A DNA stretch of 64,000 bases from Zhengella sedimenti (GTDB taxonomy: Bacteria; Pseudomonadota; Alphaproteobacteria; Rhizobiales; Rhizobiaceae). Numbering within the stretch: position 1 is the stretch's first letter; every line of letters begins with the position of its first letter. Below the pieces are notes generated by a model, which saw nothing but the letters and a program-made list of their open reading frames with translations, did not search any database and was not told the origin of the DNA. Below, one piece after another: positions 42,714 through 51,495 of this stretch. Location of the stretch: positions 124,001 to 188,000 of the forward strand of contig NZ_JBKFFP010000002.1 of assembly GCF_046506625.1 (NCBI RefSeq), read 5' to 3'. Both the position numbers and the translations under genes were made by a program.

Positions 42714-43649
42714 ATGATCGCGACCTTCGAAAGCATCCTTCCCATCTTCCTGCTGATCGTTGCCGGCAACCTGCTGCGGCGATCGCCTCTCATCGACCGG
42801 GCAGCCTGGAACGGCCTGGAGCAACTCGGCTTCTGGTTCCTCTACCCCGCCCTGCTGTTCGCCTCGATCCTCAGGGCCGACTTCTCCCGTCTGGAACTGG
42901 GACCGCTGCTGCTCGCACTGTTGGCGGCCATCGTTCTGGCCATCGTGGCAGTGCTGGCTCTCTGGCCGGCCCTGCGCGCAACGGGCCGGATCCCCCGCAG
43001 CCAATATTCGACCGTTTTCCAGACAGCGGTGCGCTGGAACGGGTTCATGGCGCTGGCCATCGCCGAAAAGCTGTTTCCGCCGGAAGGCGTGGCCGTGGTC
43101 GCGCTCGCCATGGCCGCCGTCGTCATTCCCATCAACATCGCTTCGGTTTTCGTGGTGACGCGCTTTGCCGACGCGCAAGCCGACTGGGGCACGATCATCC
43201 GGCGCATGGCGCTCAACCCGCTCATTCTCGCGACAACCGCCGGGCTTCTGGCGCGTTACATCCCCGGCGGACTGTACGGGCCGCTGGATGTCACGTTGAG
43301 CCTGGTCGCCCGCGCGGCGCTCGGCATGGGCCTGATCGCCATCGGTGCCGGCCTGAGGCCGGGCGACATGTTCAGCGCCCGCCCCTCGCTCTGGCTTCCC
43401 GTCGTCATCAAGCTTGCGGTCTATCCGGCCATCCTCGTGGGGCTGGGCCTCGCCTTCGGGGTGACCGGAGAGGCCATTCTCTGGCTGGCCCTGTGCGGCG
43501 CGGTGCCCACGGCGATGAACGGCTACCTGCTGGCAAGGCAGATGGGTGGCGACGCGCCGCTCTATGCCGCGACCGTGACGATGCAGACGGCCGTTTCCTT
43601 CTTTTCCATACCGGCCGTGCTGGCGCTGGCAGCGCTTGTGGCAAGCTGA
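42714..43649 (+). CDS. AEC family (auxin efflux carrier-type) transporter
   Basis: 311 residues with ten hydrophobic helices in two sets of five, the AEC/PIN fold: FESILPIFLLIVAGNLLRRSPLID at the start, then the polar loop and a second half with ISVAAxxxG-type spacing (MALNPLILATTAGLLARYIPGG). Bacterial members move organic anions such as malate or malonate. The substrate is not readable. It is divergent from the membrane-protein pair and converges end-to-end with aidB (stop at 43649, next gene stop at 43650). Confidence 0.9.
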   Translation: MIATFESILPIFLLIVAGNLLRRSPLIDRAAWNGLEQLGFWFLYPALLFASILRADFSRLELGPLLLALLAAIVLAIVAVLALWPALRATGRIPRSQYSTVFQTAVRWNGFMALAIAEKLFPPEGVAVVALAMAAVVIPINIASVFVVTRFADAQADWGTIIRRMALNPLILATTAGLLARYIPGGLYGPLDVTLSLVARAALGMGLIAIGAGLRPGDMFSARPSLWLPVVIKLAVYPAILVGLGLAFGVTGEAILWLALCGAVPTAMNGYLLARQMGGDAPLYAATVTMQTAVSFFSIPAVLALAALVAS

Positions 43650-45281
43650 TCAGCCGGCATCCGGGTAGAGCGAATCGATGATGACGGCTGCGTCGTGGCG
43701 GGCGTCTAGCATTCCGTAGGTGGCGCGCCATTGCCCGGCGAGCCTGGTCTCGATGAAGGCATCGGCAACGCGGCCAGCGCCAATGCGCCGCAATTCGGCG
43801 GCGGCGGCGGCAAGGGCAAGCTGTTCGGTGAGGATGCGCGCGGAGCCCTCGTCATTGACCGCCACCTGCATGGCGGCCCGCAGGACGTCGATGGTGCCCT
43901 TGCCGGCTGCACCGAGATCGGCCTCCATGCCGGCGACCACGCGCTCGAACAGCGCCGGGCCGCGCTTCAGCACGCGCAGGACATCGAGCGCCATGACATT
44001 GCCCGAACCTTCCCAGATGGCGTTGACCGGGGCTTCGCGGTAGTGGCGGGCGAGATTGCCGTCCTCGACATAGCCATTGCCGCCGAGGCATTCCATCGCC
44101 TCGTAAATGAGCGGCGGAGCGATCTTGCAGACCCAATACTTCACGACCGGCGTCATGGCGCGGGCAAAGGCGGCCTCGCCGTCATCCTGGGCGGCGGTGT
44201 CGAAGGCGCGGGCGAGCCGCATCGACAGCGCGGTCGCCGCCGCCACGTCGAGCGCCAGATCGGCCAGGACACGGATCATGAGCGGCTGGTCGGCCAGCAG
44301 GCGGCCAAAGACCTTGCGATGGCGGGCATGGTGGACGGCCTCGGCAAGGCTGGCGCGCATCAGGCCGGCCGATCCCAGCGCGCAGTCGAGCCGTGTCAGC
44401 GTGACCATGTCCATGATGGTGCGCACGCCGTCGCCGGGCTCGCCCACCGCCTGGGCGATCACGTCATGGAATTCCACCTCCGAGGAAGCGTTGGAGCGGT
44501 TGCCGAGCTTGTGCTTCAGGCGCTGGAAGCGCAGGCCGTTCGGCGTGCCGTCGGCCAGGATGCGCGGAACAAGGAAACAGGTCAGCCCCTCGGGCGCCTG
44601 GGCCAGCAGAAGGAAGGCGTCCGACATCGGCGCGGACATGAACCACTTGTGGCCGGTGATGCGGTAGAGATCCTTGCCGGCCGGTTCGGCGCGGCTGGTG
44701 TTGGCGCGCACATCGGTTCCGCCCTGCTTCTCGGTCATGCCCATGCCGAGCGTCAGGCCCGCCTTGGCGGCCGGCGGCTTGCTGGCGCTGTCATACTTGC
44801 GCGACGTGACGCGCGGCGCCCATTCACGGAACAGGTGCGGGCTGGCCATCAACGGCGCAAGCGATGCGCTGGTCATGGTGAGCGGGCAAAGATGGCCCGA
44901 TTCAAGCTGGCCCACGAGGAAGAAACGCGCCGCGCGGGCCTGGTGGCGGATGCCCTTTTCCGAGGGGGTGTTCTCCCAGATCGAGGAATGCAGGCCGGCC
45001 GCCGCGGAACGGCGCATCAGCGCGTGATAGGCCGGGTGATAGTCCACCATGTCGACGCGGCGGCCCTGCCGGTCATGGGTTTTCAGGACCGGCGTGTATT
45101 CATTGGCGAGCCTTGCGGTGTCCTGCGCCTCGGCGGTCAGCACGAAACGGCCAAGCTGGTCGAGGTCGTTGCGCACCTCTGCCGGGAAATGTTCGGTGAT
45201 CTGGACAAGGAGCGGATCGGACCGCCAGGCATTGCCGCCCGCATGGGGCGGGGACTGGTTCAGCACTTCATGCGTGGCCAC
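43650..45281 (-). CDS. aidB: Acyl-CoA dehydrogenase family protein AidB
   Basis: 543 residues, the same length and order as E. coli AidB (541). Close matches include GMGMTEKQGGTDVRANT, DKWF-like GHKWFMSAPMSDAFLLLAQ, KLGNRSNASSEVEF and VNAIWEGSGN. AidB binds FAD and DNA and limits damage by alkylating agents; its dehydrogenase activity is weak. The proposed GTG at 45281 has GGGGAGG upstream; the frame extends further but reads as low-quality sequence. Confidence 0.93.
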   Translation of the reverse strand: MATHEVLNQSPPHAGGNAWRSDPLLVQITEHFPAEVRNDLDQLGRFVLTAEAQDTARLANEYTPVLKTHDRQGRRVDMVDYHPAYHALMRRSAAAGLHSSIWENTPSEKGIRHQARAARFFLVGQLESGHLCPLTMTSASLAPLMASPHLFREWAPRVTSRKYDSASKPPAAKAGLTLGMGMTEKQGGTDVRANTSRAEPAGKDLYRITGHKWFMSAPMSDAFLLLAQAPEGLTCFLVPRILADGTPNGLRFQRLKHKLGNRSNASSEVEFHDVIAQAVGEPGDGVRTIMDMVTLTRLDCALGSAGLMRASLAEAVHHARHRKVFGRLLADQPLMIRVLADLALDVAAATALSMRLARAFDTAAQDDGEAAFARAMTPVVKYWVCKIAPPLIYEAMECLGGNGYVEDGNLARHYREAPVNAIWEGSGNVMALDVLRVLKRGPALFERVVAGMEADLGAAGKGTIDVLRAAMQVAVNDEGSARILTEQLALAAAAAELRRIGAGRVADAFIETRLAGQWRATYGMLDARHDAAVIIDSLYPDAG

Positions 45282-45427
45282 GGCCGGCCTCCCCTCTTTC
45301 ACCTGTCGCCCGGGTTCGCGCCGCGGCGAATCCCGTCGCCTCCTTATAGACGCGCTGGCGCCTGCCGGCGACACGCACGCTCGCCGGCGGGAAAGAAAAA
45401 CAGCGGAGACGTTGGCCAGCCTGCTGC

Positions 45428-46687
45428 TCAGCCGGCCAGCAGGCTTTCCTCGAACGGAAAGCGCGACAGCAGTTCGATGCCGGTCTCGGTGACGAGGACC
45501 TGCTGTTCCAGCTTCACGCCTTCGCGCCCGCCGTCCTCGCCGATATAGCTTTCCACGCACAGCGTCATGCCCGGCTCGATGATGCCGTCATAACCGGCAT
45601 CGGGGAAGTCGGCGCGGTGGTAGAGATAGGGATATTCTCCCGTCATCCCGCAGCCATGGGCCGACAGGTAGTAGCGGTTGGCGTGGTATTTCTCCGGTAT
45701 GTCCCAGGCGCGGTCGGCATAGTCGCGAAAGCTCATGCCCGGCTTGAGGATGTCCATGTTGTGGTGCACCTGCTCGAAGGCGGTCTTGTAAAGCTCGCAC
45801 TGGGCGGGCGATGGCCTGTCCGGGCCGGCATGGAAGGTGCGCGAGAAATCCGAGTAGTATCCGTGGCATCCGACGACATCCGTATCCAGCGCGATCAGTT
45901 CGTTGGCTCCGATGACGTGATGGGCGGTCTCCTGGAACCAGGGATTCGTGCGCTGGCCGGCATTGAGCAGGCGGGTCTCGCAATAATCCCCGTTCTGCTC
46001 GATCACCGACTTGTGCAGCACGGCCCACAATTCCGTTTCCGTCAGGCCGGGGCGGATGGCGTCACGCAGCTTCGCCACGGCGATCTCGGTGGCGCGCAGC
46101 GAGGCGTTGATGCATTTCATCTCCTCGGCCGACTTGATGGCCCGGGCCATCTCGACGGGCTGCTGCGCGTCGACGATGCGAAGTCCCTCACCGGCCAGGG
46201 CGATGGCGGCGCCGGCATTCATGCGCTCCATGCCGAGCGACGCTCCGGGGCCGCACAGTTCCGTGACGAGGGCCGCCATTTCCCTCGCCCAGCGGCGTTC
46301 GCGACCGACAATGTGCGGACCGGCGGCGACGAAACTGGCGGTCAACGCCGGGCGCACCTCGTCCACCGTCTCGAATCCTTGCGCCAGGTGCTCGCAGCCG
46401 GTGAATTCGAACAGGATCGAGCGGTCTGCTGTAAGCAGGAGATAGCGCGCCGGGCCGTTGCGCTGGCTGAAGACCTGCATGTTGCGGGTGCCGGTGGCAT
46501 AGCGGATGTTGACCGGATCGGAGAGCAGGACGGCGTCGATGCCGTAGAGTGCCATCTGCGCGCGCACCCGCTCCCGGCGGTAGAGGCGCACCGCCTTCAG
46601 GTCGATGCCGTCGCTTTCGGGCGCCCGGTCGAGGAGCACGATGCCGGAGAGGTCGCTGCGCTCCGCATGCCAGTCGAACGTTGCCAT
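45428..46687 (-). CDS. M24 family protein, DddP-like, lacking the reported catalytic Asp
   Basis: 419 residues with the pita-bread fold of M24 peptidases. Over the C-terminal half it reads very like the DMSP lyase DddP: ETRLLNAGQRTNPWFQE, ALDTDVVGCHG, EPGMTLCVESYIGE and VKLEQQVLVTETG. Metal ligands are all present: D268, D270, D280, H344, E379, E394. DddP's catalytic Asp (two before Glu-Trp-Pro in HGVGLCDEWP) is Gly350 here (HGCGMTGEYP). It may be a prolidase/creatinase-type hydrolase or a divergent lyase. The ATG at 46687 fits; upstream frame is noise. Confidence 0.88.
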   Translation of the reverse strand: MATFDWHAERSDLSGIVLLDRAPESDGIDLKAVRLYRRERVRAQMALYGIDAVLLSDPVNIRYATGTRNMQVFSQRNGPARYLLLTADRSILFEFTGCEHLAQGFETVDEVRPALTASFVAAGPHIVGRERRWAREMAALVTELCGPGASLGMERMNAGAAIALAGEGLRIVDAQQPVEMARAIKSAEEMKCINASLRATEIAVAKLRDAIRPGLTETELWAVLHKSVIEQNGDYCETRLLNAGQRTNPWFQETAHHVIGANELIALDTDVVGCHGYYSDFSRTFHAGPDRPSPAQCELYKTAFEQVHHNMDILKPGMSFRDYADRAWDIPEKYHANRYYLSAHGCGMTGEYPYLYHRADFPDAGYDGIIEPGMTLCVESYIGEDGGREGVKLEQQVLVTETGIELLSRFPFEESLLAG

Positions 46688-46803
46688 TGTCCAAATTCCC
46701 CCTGTCCTCGCACCACCTGTCCGCGGAACGCACCATGACGCATGGCCGGCACCTGCGGCTTGGTTGAATGAGACAGGGTTTGCCGTCATTGCGACCCGCC
46801 GAC

Positions 46804-46843
46804 ACCGGGGACGCCACCAAAAACCGGTTGGAAACCGGGGACG
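46804..46843. repeat. Short direct repeat ACCGGGGACG upstream of pyrB
   Basis: Two perfect 10-bp copies (46804-46813 and 46834-46843) start 30 bp apart, about three helical turns, 56 bp before pyrB. Possible tandem regulator site; could also be chance in GC-rich DNA. Confidence 0.4.
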
Positions 46844-46898
46844 TCCGGCGGCAGGCGCTTGCGGCATGACGCAGGCGGTCCTATAGCACCCTCTCAAG

Positions 46899-47861
46899 AT
46901 GATCAGCGACACCGACTTCCCCGTCTATCCCCACCGGCACCTGCTCGGCATTGCCGGCCTGTCCCCGTACGACATCGACCTTCTGCTCAATCGCGCGGAA
47001 CGGGCGGTGGCGCTGTCCCGGCAGAAGGACAAGAAATCGGCGGCCCTGCGCGGGCGCACCCAGATCAACCTGTTCTTCGAGGCCTCCACGCGCACGCAGT
47101 CCTCGTTCGAACTGGCGGGCAAGCGGCTCGGCGCGGACGTCATGAACATGTCGGTCGCCTCGTCCTCGGTGAAGAAGGGCGAGACGCTGATCGACACCGC
47201 CATGACGCTGAACGCCATGAGACCCGACGCCCTGGTGGTGCGCCACGCCTCGGCCGGCGCCGTCGCCCTGCTTGCGCAGAAGGTCGGATGCGCGGTCATC
47301 AATGCCGGCGACGGGGCGCATGAACACCCGACCCAGGCGCTGCTCGACGCGCTGACGATCCGCCGCGCCAAGGGCACGCTCGGCGGGCTGACGGTCGCGA
47401 TCTGCGGGGACGTGATGCATTCGCGCGTGGCGCGGTCCAACATCATCCTGCTCAACGCCATGGGGGCGCATGTGCGCGTGGTCGCGCCCTCCACGCTGCT
47501 GCCCTCCGGCATCGCGAAGATGGGCGTGACGCCGTTCCATTCCATGGCGGAGGGGCTCAGGGACGCCGATGTCGTCATGATGCTGCGCCTGCAGCGCGAG
47601 CGCATGGCCGGTGCATCGGTGCCCTCCGTGCGCGAGTATTTCCGCTATTTCGGCCTCGATGCCGCCAAGCTGAAGGCCGCCAGACCCGATGCGCTCGTCA
47701 TGCATCCGGGCCCGATGAACCGGGGCGTCGAGATCGCCTCGGAAGTGGCGGACGGGCCGCAAAGCGTGATCCAGGAACAGGTGGAAATGGGCGTGGCGGT
47801 GCGCATGGGCGTGCTGGAAGCGCTGCTCGATCCGCGCAAGACAGAGGGTTCAGGCCAATGA
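46899..47861 (+). CDS. pyrB: Aspartate carbamoyltransferase catalytic subunit
   Basis: 320 residues. It joins carbamoyl phosphate and aspartate in pyrimidine synthesis. Signatures: FFEASTRTQSSFELAGKRLG (carbamoyl-phosphate loop), SSVKKGETL (the loop Ser-Lys from the neighbouring subunit), HEHPTQALLD-type GAHEHPTQALLD and MHPGPMNRG. No regulatory pyrI gene is adjacent. The pyrC-like gene overlaps the end by 4 bp (ATGA), so the two products are made in step, consistent with a PyrB-PyrC' complex. Confidence 0.96.
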   Translation: MISDTDFPVYPHRHLLGIAGLSPYDIDLLLNRAERAVALSRQKDKKSAALRGRTQINLFFEASTRTQSSFELAGKRLGADVMNMSVASSSVKKGETLIDTAMTLNAMRPDALVVRHASAGAVALLAQKVGCAVINAGDGAHEHPTQALLDALTIRRAKGTLGGLTVAICGDVMHSRVARSNIILLNAMGAHVRVVAPSTLLPSGIAKMGVTPFHSMAEGLRDADVVMMLRLQRERMAGASVPSVREYFRYFGLDAAKLKAARPDALVMHPGPMNRGVEIASEVADGPQSVIQEQVEMGVAVRMGVLEALLDPRKTEGSGQ

Positions 47862-49147
47862 GCGCGACGCTGTTGCACGGAGCGCGCATCGTCGATCCGT
47901 CGCGCGGGCTGGATGCCACCGGCTCCGTTCTCATCCGTGACGGGCTGATCGAGGCGGCCGGGCCGGAGGCGCTGAACCAGGGAGCGCCGGAGGGCGCGGC
48001 CGTGATCGACTGCGCGGGGCGCACGATCATTCCCGGTCTGGTCGACGGGCGTGTCTTCGTCGGCGAACCGGGTGGCGAACATCGCGAGACCATTGCCTCG
48101 GCCAGCGCCGCGGCTGCGGCCGGCGGCATCACCTCCATCGTCACCATGCCGGACACCGATCCGGTGATCGACGACGTGGCGCTCGTCCAGTTCGTGCTGC
48201 GCACCGCGCGGGACACGGCCTGCGTGAACGTTCACCCCGCCGCAGCGCTGACCAAGGGCCTTGCCGGCCGCGAGATGACCGAGATCGGCCTGCTCAGCGA
48301 AGCCGGCGCCGTGGCCTTCACCGAGGGGCGCAACACGCTCGCCTCCGCGCTGGTGATGCGCCGGGCGCTGACCTATGCGCGCGATTTCGGCGCGGTGATC
48401 CTGCATGAGACGCAGGACCGCGACCTAGCCTCCGCCGGCGTGATGAACGAGGGACTGTTCGCCTCATGGCTCGGCCTGCCCGGCATTCCCCGCGAGGCCG
48501 AACTCATTCCGCTGGCGCGCGACCTTATGCTGGCGCGCCTGACCGGCGGCGCCTATCACGCAGCGAAAATCTCCACCAAACTGTCGGCGGACGCCATCCG
48601 GCTGGCCAAGGGCGAGGGCGTGAACGCGACGGCCGGCGTTTCGGTCAATCACCTGTCGCTCAACGAGAACGACATCGGCGAATACCGCACCTTCTTCCGT
48701 CTCTCGCCGCCGTTGCGCGACGAGGACGACCGGCTGGCCATGGTGGAAGCGGTGCGCGACGGCACGATCGACATCGTCGTCTCGTCGCATGATCCGCAGG
48801 ACGTCGACACCAAGCGCCTGCCCTTCGCCGATGCCGAGACCGGCGCCATCGGGCTTGAGACCCTGCTCGGCGCCATGCTGCGCCTGTATCACGGCGGCGA
48901 CCTGCCGCTGCTGCGCATCATCGAGGTCCTGTCGAGCGCACCGGCACGCCTGTTCGGCCTCGATGCCGGCACGCTTAAGCCCGGCGCGCGCGCCGACCTT
49001 GCCATCGTCGATCTGGACGAGCCCTGGCTGGTGCGCGAGGCCGACATCCGCTCCCGTTCGAAGAACACCTGCTTCGAGGGTGCGCGGATGCAGGGCCGCG
49101 TCCTGCAAACAATGGTTGCAGGAAAGACCGTTTTCCAACAAGAATAG
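47858..49147 (+). CDS. pyrC: Dihydroorotase-like protein PyrC' (probable non-catalytic partner of PyrB)
   Basis: 429 residues of the class I dihydroorotase fold. The zinc pair His-x-His that follows the conserved Asp in active enzymes is R65-V-F67 (PGLVDGRVFVGEPG), and the catalytic Asp region (ATDHAPH in active forms) is SSHDPQ, with Ser310 in the Asp place. It should therefore be inactive, like the Pseudomonas PyrC' needed to hold aspartate transcarbamoylase together. A true dihydroorotase is expected elsewhere. The ATG overlaps pyrB by 4 bp. Confidence 0.9.
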   Translation: MSATLLHGARIVDPSRGLDATGSVLIRDGLIEAAGPEALNQGAPEGAAVIDCAGRTIIPGLVDGRVFVGEPGGEHRETIASASAAAAAGGITSIVTMPDTDPVIDDVALVQFVLRTARDTACVNVHPAAALTKGLAGREMTEIGLLSEAGAVAFTEGRNTLASALVMRRALTYARDFGAVILHETQDRDLASAGVMNEGLFASWLGLPGIPREAELIPLARDLMLARLTGGAYHAAKISTKLSADAIRLAKGEGVNATAGVSVNHLSLNENDIGEYRTFFRLSPPLRDEDDRLAMVEAVRDGTIDIVVSSHDPQDVDTKRLPFADAETGAIGLETLLGAMLRLYHGGDLPLLRIIEVLSSAPARLFGLDAGTLKPGARADLAIVDLDEPWLVREADIRSRSKNTCFEGARMQGRVLQTMVAGKTVFQQE

Positions 49148-49199
49148 GATGCGGCGCAGGGATCCCGTCTGACCACCGCCGCACCGGAAGGGATGCGAC

Positions 49200-49814
49200 A
49201 TGATCGGGGCAATCGACTTGCAGGCAGACGGCGCGGGCCTCTTCCTCGCACTGGTGCTGGGCTATCTGAGCGGATCCATTCCGTTCGGGCTGATCCTTAC
49301 GCGCATGGCAGGACTTGGCGATGTGCGCTCCATCGGCTCCGGCAATATCGGGGCGACCAACGTGCTGCGCACCGGCAACAGGAAACTGGCGGCGCTGACG
49401 CTGCTGGCGGATGCGCTGAAAGGCACGATTCCCGTGCTCGTCGCCTCACGCTGGGGCCAGGAATTCGGGCTCGTTGCCGGGTTCGGCGCCTTTCTCGGCC
49501 ATCTCTACCCCGTCTGGCTGAAATTCAAGGGCGGCAAGGGGGTGGCCACCTATCTCGGCGTGCTGCTCGGCGCAAGCTGGCAGGGCCTGCTGGCCTTCGC
49601 GCTGACATGGCTCTCCATGGCCTTCCTGTTCCGCTATTCCTCGCTGGCCGCGCTGACTGCGGCCGTGGTGGTTCCCGCGGTGCTGTGGTTCCTCGGACAG
49701 ACCGGGCCGGCGGTGCTGTTTCTCGTGATGAGCACGATCGTCTACATCAAGCATCGCCAGAACATTTCGCGCCTTCTGTCTGGGACGGAATCGAAAATCG
49801 GTTCCAAGGGATGA
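49200..49814 (+). CDS. plsY: Acyl-phosphate:glycerol-3-phosphate acyltransferase
   Basis: 204 residues with about five to six membrane helices. PlsY makes lysophosphatidate from acyl-phosphate and glycerol-3-phosphate. The three conserved loops are visible: GYLSGSIPFGLIL, GSGNIGATNVLRTGN, and GHLYPVWLKFKGGKGVAT. It starts 52 bp after pyrC'. dprA begins within its stop codon (ATGA). Confidence 0.95.
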   Translation: MIGAIDLQADGAGLFLALVLGYLSGSIPFGLILTRMAGLGDVRSIGSGNIGATNVLRTGNRKLAALTLLADALKGTIPVLVASRWGQEFGLVAGFGAFLGHLYPVWLKFKGGKGVATYLGVLLGASWQGLLAFALTWLSMAFLFRYSSLAALTAAVVVPAVLWFLGQTGPAVLFLVMSTIVYIKHRQNISRLLSGTESKIGSKG

Positions 49815-50950
49815 TGGATCAGCCGACCCGCGCATTCCGGTTGAGCGACAGGCAGAGGCTGCAATGGCTGCGCCTGATCCGCACCGAAAATGTCGGGCCG
49901 GCCACGTTCCGCGACCTCATCAACCGCTATGGCTCGGCGGCCGCAGCGCTGGAGGCCCTGCCCGAGCTTGCCGCACGCGGCGGCGCCCGCAAGCCACCGC
50001 GCATTCCACACGAAACGGAAGTGGAGCGGGAACTGGAGGCGGCACAGGGCGCAGGCGCGATCGTTTCGGCCATCGGCGAGGCCGACTATCCGGCGATGCT
50101 GAAAACCATGCCCGCGCCGCCCCCGGTGATCATGTTCCGGGGCGATCCGGCCGTGTTCGGCCATCCGGCCTGCGCCATCGTGGGCGCGCGCAATGCCTCG
50201 CTGTCCGGCATGAAGATGGCGCGCATGCTGGCCCGCGACCTTGCGGCCCAAGGCCATGTGACCGTTTCCGGCCTGGCACGCGGCATCGACACCGCCGCCC
50301 ATGAGGGCGCGCTGGAAGGCGGAACCGTGGCCGTGCTGGCCGGCGGGCTGTCCCACCCCTACCCGCCGGAAAACGTGCCGCTGATGGAGGCGATCGTCGA
50401 CCATGGCGGCGCCGTCGTCTCCGAAATGCCCTTTCACTGGCAGCCGCGCGCCCAGGACTTTCCGCGCCGCAACCGGCTGATCGCCGGCCTCGCCTTCGGG
50501 CTTGTCGTGGTGGAAGCGGCGCTGCGGTCCGGCTCGCTGATCTCGGCGCGGCTGGCCGGCGAGATGGGCCGCGCGGTCTTCGCCGTACCCGGATCGCCGC
50601 TGGACCCGCGTGCGGGCGGCTCCAACAGCCTCCTGAAGAACGGAGCCAGCGTCGTGACGGAGGCCGGCGACATCATTTCCCACCTTGCCCCGATGACGGG
50701 AAGCCAGCGCGACCTGTTCGCCGGTGCCTCGGACCTTGAAGAGCAGGAAGACCTGATGCCGGCGCCGCCGCCTGGAGACGACGAGCGGACCCGCGTCATC
50801 CAGGCTTTGGGCCCCAGCCCCGTCCATGTGGACGAGGTCATCCGCCATACCGGGCTGAAACCGGCCCAGGTACAGCTTGTCCTGATCGAACTCGACCTGG
50901 CAGGCCGGCTGGAGCGCCATGCCGGCAACCAGGTTTCCATCCTGCTGTGA
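49811..50950 (+). CDS. dprA: DNA-processing protein DprA
   Basis: 379 residues. DprA loads RecA on incoming single-stranded DNA. It has a SAM-like N-terminus (about 15-75), a Rossmann-type core (about 90-300; VGARNASLSGMKMAR, SGLARGIDTAAHEG, PRRNRLIAGLA, GSLISARLAGE) and a C-terminal winged-helix (about 320-379, DVIRHTGLKPAQVQ-like). The ATG overlaps the plsY stop. The same frame stays open upstream to 49193 inside plsY, but that is antisense-style noise. Confidence 0.95.
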   Translation: MMDQPTRAFRLSDRQRLQWLRLIRTENVGPATFRDLINRYGSAAAALEALPELAARGGARKPPRIPHETEVERELEAAQGAGAIVSAIGEADYPAMLKTMPAPPPVIMFRGDPAVFGHPACAIVGARNASLSGMKMARMLARDLAAQGHVTVSGLARGIDTAAHEGALEGGTVAVLAGGLSHPYPPENVPLMEAIVDHGGAVVSEMPFHWQPRAQDFPRRNRLIAGLAFGLVVVEAALRSGSLISARLAGEMGRAVFAVPGSPLDPRAGGSNSLLKNGASVVTEAGDIISHLAPMTGSQRDLFAGASDLEEQEDLMPAPPPGDDERTRVIQALGPSPVHVDEVIRHTGLKPAQVQLVLIELDLAGRLERHAGNQVSILL

Positions 50951-50997
50951 CGATGCAAGGGCGCCCCACGAGACGGAAGGCCCGCGCATCTGCCCGG

Positions 50998-51219
50998 TCA
51001 CGCCTGGCGGGCGACCTTGCGCCCCTTTCCCGTCTCCTGGTCGAGACGCCCCGGCCGCTGACCGCGAATGATGTCGGAGCACTCGACATAGGCCATCTCG
51101 ATGAAGTAGGCGAGCACGTCACAGCGTTCCGCCTGCGCCATCATGTGCAACTGGCCAAGCATGGACTGGATGAAATCAAGCCTGTCGGTCCGGTTGTAAT
51201 GGGGCTGGGACTTGTTCAT
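50998..51219 (-). CDS. Small hypothetical protein
   Basis: 73 residues, soluble, mainly helical, with two cysteines (ERCDVL and VECSDI) and a basic tail. The middle reads FIQSMLGQLHMMAQAERCDVLAYFIEMAYVE in three short pieces that look like amphipathic helices. No family recognised. AAGGA precedes the ATG at 51219. It converges with dprA (48 bp gap) and is divergent from topA. Confidence 0.6.
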   Translation of the reverse strand: MNKSQPHYNRTDRLDFIQSMLGQLHMMAQAERCDVLAYFIEMAYVECSDIIRGQRPGRLDQETGKGRKVARQA

Positions 51220-51336
51220 GGCCATCCTTCAGGTTGGTGCCGGCCCAGTGGCGCAAGTGCCGGGCAGTCCGCCCGATTGCCACCCTGACGGCAGGACGCT
51301 ACGATATTACAACCAATGATAATTGCAAGCATCAAA

Positions 51337-51357
51337 TATACAACTTAAAATTGTATA
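51337..51357. promoter_or_regulatory. Palindrome TATACAA-N7-TTGTATA in the topA upstream region
   Basis: Perfect 7-bp inverted repeat with a 7-bp spacer inside an AT-rich island (about 51300-51365), midway between the small leftward gene and topA. Size and spacing suit a dimeric regulator. Confidence 0.45.
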
Positions 51358-51495
51358 CGCCAACACTCCGTTCGTGGCCGTCTTGCCGGGCGGGCTTGAC
51401 CTCGCCGATTTGCGCAGCCATTTGACGGCATGGCGGCGACCTGCCACAAGGCAAGGCTTGCAAATGCGGCTCAAGAGTAGTTTTCCGGGATTTTC

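Noticed and set aside
49193..49810. An extended dprA starting inside pyrC'/plsY spacer
   Set aside because: The extension lies over plsY in another frame and does not resemble DprA; the ATG at 49811 overlaps the plsY stop in the usual way.
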